Origin: Elusimicrobiales bacterium
GTDB lineage: Bacteria > Elusimicrobiota > Elusimicrobia > Elusimicrobiales > Elusimicrobiaceae
NCBI GenBank assembly: GCA_030540535.1
Contig: JAUNWB010000074.1
Location: 1 to 6,600 of the forward strand
Length of the DNA stretch: 6,600 nt
Direction of reading: 5' to 3'
Made by a program: the position numbers and the translations under genes. Below are positions 5,105-6,600 of the stretch, piece by piece. The stretch's first letter is position 1; each line of letters opens with the position of its first letter. The notes beneath the pieces are model-generated. The model saw nothing but the letters and a program-made list of their open reading frames with translations. It ran no database searches and was not told where the DNA came from.

Positions 5105-5137
5105 AAATAAATATCTCCCGGCATAGCCGGGGGATTT
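5105..5137. repeat. Hairpin repeat unit 2 (AAATAAATATC plus strong stem)
   Basis: An identical AAATAAATATC (5105-5115) overlaps a stronger hairpin, 5113-5122 with 5126-5135 around CCCGGC/GCCGGG with an ATA loop, followed by TTTCC. On the minus strand the stem is followed by the T-rich ATATTTATTT, so it could serve as a back-up terminator for the membrane-protein gene to its right. Confidence 0.45.
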
Positions 5138-5146
5138 CCTTGACAT

Positions 5147-5180
5147 AAAAAAGAACTCCCCGTTTTTTGCGGGGAGTTCT
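5147..5180 (-). terminator. Terminator of the large membrane-protein gene
   Basis: A perfect 11-bp stem, AGAACTCCCCG at 5152-5162 with CGGGGAGTTCT at 5170-5180 and a 7-nt loop. On the minus strand it is followed by a T run (5152-5147). It lies 19 bases after the stop codon at 5200-5202. Its stem core and downstream edge closely resemble the terminator at 902-934. Confidence 0.85.
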
Positions 5181-5199
5181 GTATTTAGTTCATTCAAGA

Positions 5200-6600
5200 T
5201 TAGTTGGCGGGAGCGGCGTTATCCAAATTGCCGGGCGTATTGTTTCCGCCGCGTTTGAACAAGTTTTTCACTTTCTGCCACAAGCGGCCGCCTTCGTACT
5301 TAGCCACCTGCACTACCGTGGAGTTGGCAAGCATACCGGGCGTTAACGCCACGCTGGCCGTAACGGCCGCACCGGCAAGCATCAAGTCCAGGCCGGAGAT
5401 ACCGGTAAAGTTTACCAGCCAGCGCATCGGGAAGGATAACACAGCCGCCACCGGCATGGTGTAGTTGATTAAAAGCGAGATTTCGCGTTTGTACTGAGGA
5501 TACAAACCCGTCATATATTCGTACATCTGGGAGAAGAAGTTACCCACCCCAAAGCTGGCGATTACCGCACCCGTCATCAGCTGGGCGATGCTGTCACCCG
5601 CCGTCGCCATCATGGCAGTACCGCCGATGGAGAATGCGGAAGAAAGCGCATACATACTGCCGCCGCTTAAATAACGGCTGATGATGTTGCCCAGGATGCG
5701 CCCGCCGGACATAGAGCCGTACAAGGTAAGCGCCGTCAGCGCGTTGGCGAATGTGCCTTCGCCCACCACTTCGTGCATGGCAAACGCGAACCCGTTGGAT
5801 ACGCTCAGCTCGTGCATGGTGGCCAACGCCATACCGATAATGCCGGGGGTTAAATGTTCCAGTTTTAAAACGTCCATCAGCTTCACGTTGCGGTGGCCGA
5901 GGGCGTCAAAGGCTTTTTGGAGTTCCTGCCCCGCCTGTTCCGCCAGTTCCGCAGGCATACCCTGCGCCAGAAGCGATTTTTGCAGCGCGTCCACCGCTTC
6001 GGCTTCGTGCTGCACGGTTAATTTTTTACCGTCGCCTTTTTTATTGCGTACTTCCACGGCGGTTAAAGAATCAATCATCCCGTTGAGCTTTTTGGCGAGC
6101 GACGTCATTTCCTTGGAAGAAGCCAGCAGGTTTTCGGCCGGCATCGCCGCCATACCGTCAAAGATTTGGGACAGCGTGTCTTTAAATTGGTTTTCCACTA
6201 CCGCCAAGTTCATGGGGAAAGCGTCTTTATAAGCGGTCTTGCTGAGTTTCCACGCGCTGAGCCCCGCCCACAGCGTGTAAGGCACGTAGCTGGCGGAAAA
6301 GTCCAGCCCCGGGTTCACGCCAAATAACAACTCGCTGGTTTGGTTGACGAGCCAGGGATAGGCGAGGAAAGCCATCGTACCAACGTTTTTGAACATGCTG
6401 GCCGTTTGGAAGAGCGCTCCGTCGCGCACGACGCCTTTTTGGAGCTTCGCCACTTCTTTGGCACGTTTCATCAGGTAAGACATGTTCGGAACTTCCGTAA
6501 CCATACCCGGTTTAACGGCTTTCTTTTTAAAAGAATCGGCCGGCACGATTTTGCCGCGGTTGGCGCTGATTAAAATGTTCTGCACAAAGCGGGTGATGTT
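5200..6600 (-). CDS. Multi-pass membrane protein, C-terminal part, MFS-like (start beyond right edge)
   Basis: The frame is open from the stop at 5202-5200 to the window edge, 466 residues. A GTG at 6585 is in frame, but the codons before it (N-I-T-R-F) are also open and no ribosome site precedes the GTG, so the true start is outside. Visible residues 68-93 and 99-118 look like membrane segments. Residues 120-250 form a long charged, Ala/Leu/Gln-rich helical stretch, likely cytoplasmic. Six hydrophobic segments follow (about 250-275, 280-303, 308-332, 334-362, 370-392, 396-420), with YGSMSGGRILGNIISRY between two of them. A charged tail with K-N-L-F-K-R-G-G ends the protein. Six closing segments after a long central loop fit the second half of a Major Facilitator Superfamily carrier, and the glycine/arginine loop resembles the family's motif between helices. 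I see no substrate-defining motif; an unrelated polytopic protein remains possible. It ends with its own terminator. Confidence 0.55.
   Translation of the reverse strand, partial: NITRFVQNILISANRGKIVPADSFKKKAVKPGMVTEVPNMSYLMKRAKEVAKLQKGVVRDGALFQTASMFKNVGTMAFLAYPWLVNQTSELLFGVNPGLDFSASYVPYTLWAGLSAWKLSKTAYKDAFPMNLAVVENQFKDTLSQIFDGMAAMPAENLLASSKEMTSLAKKLNGMIDSLTAVEVRNKKGDGKKLTVQHEAEAVDALQKSLLAQGMPAELAEQAGQELQKAFDALGHRNVKLMDVLKLEHLTPGIIGMALATMHELSVSNGFAFAMHEVVGEGTFANALTALTLYGSMSGGRILGNIISRYLSGGSMYALSSAFSIGGTAMMATAGDSIAQLMTGAVIASFGVGNFFSQMYEYMTGLYPQYKREISLLINYTMPVAAVLSFPMRWLVNFTGISGLDLMLAGAAVTASVALTPGMLANSTVVQVAKYEGGRLWQKVKNLFKRGGNNTPGNLDNAAPAN

Noticed and set aside
4912..5124. Minus-strand open frame of 70 codons overlapping the SulP 3' end
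   Set aside because: It crosses the operon terminator and the hairpin repeat, has no ribosome site and shows no recognisable protein pattern.
5140..5145. A perfect TTGACA on the plus strand
   Set aside because: No -10-like hexamer lies 16-18 bp downstream (the bases there are the terminator loop), and no plus-strand gene follows.
6583..6585. GTG as start codon of the right-edge membrane protein
   Set aside because: The frame is open beyond it to the window edge, and no ribosome site precedes it within the visible bases; the real start is more likely outside.

Overview
The window looks like a compact stretch of bacterial chromosome. GC content is near one half, most proteins of the minus-strand half carry signal peptides, and genes are separated by short gaps holding recognisable sigma-70-like promoters and intrinsic terminators. 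There is no transposase, integrase, CRISPR array, rRNA or tRNA. The lineage cannot be fixed from the sequence alone. My guess from the overall style (small secreted proteins, a bulky MFS-like membrane protein, a stand-alone NifU C-terminal domain) is a gut member of Elusimicrobiota, held at low confidence.

Left part (1-995). A trypsin-like secreted serine protease runs off the left edge on the minus strand. Its reading frame has no stop inside the window, so it is easy to overlook. A short divergent intergenic region follows, with an extended -10 promoter facing each way. The rightward promoter leads into about 180 nt of highly structured RNA (445-628): a 9-bp hairpin, a UUCG-capped hairpin, a 9-bp perfect long-range helix that forms a pseudoknot, and an intrinsic terminator whose 5' arm can also pair upstream. 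Directly after the terminator is a 66-codon gene with a good ribosome binding site. This is the most unusual part of the window: either a stand-alone small RNA or a terminator-controlled leader.

Middle (996-2160). Two minus-strand monocistronic genes each have their own promoter and terminator. One encodes a secreted protein with two bacterial SH3-like domains. The other encodes a small lipoprotein or exported protein that matches the C-terminal periplasmic domain of the cytochrome c maturation factor CcmI/CycH, but stands alone.

Right-middle (2161-4989). A plus-strand operon carries a NifU C-terminal-type Fe-S protein, a PHP-domain phosphoesterase (RNase AM / nucleotide bisphosphatase family) and a SulP anion transporter with a STAS domain. 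The genes are packed with 0 and 3 bases between them and end at a strong terminator.

Right end (4990-6600). A 210-bp spacer contains two similar hairpin units and a strong minus-strand terminator. Beyond it lies the C-terminal part of a large multi-pass membrane protein on the minus strand. It resembles the second half of a Major Facilitator Superfamily carrier with a long charged central loop, and its start lies beyond the window.
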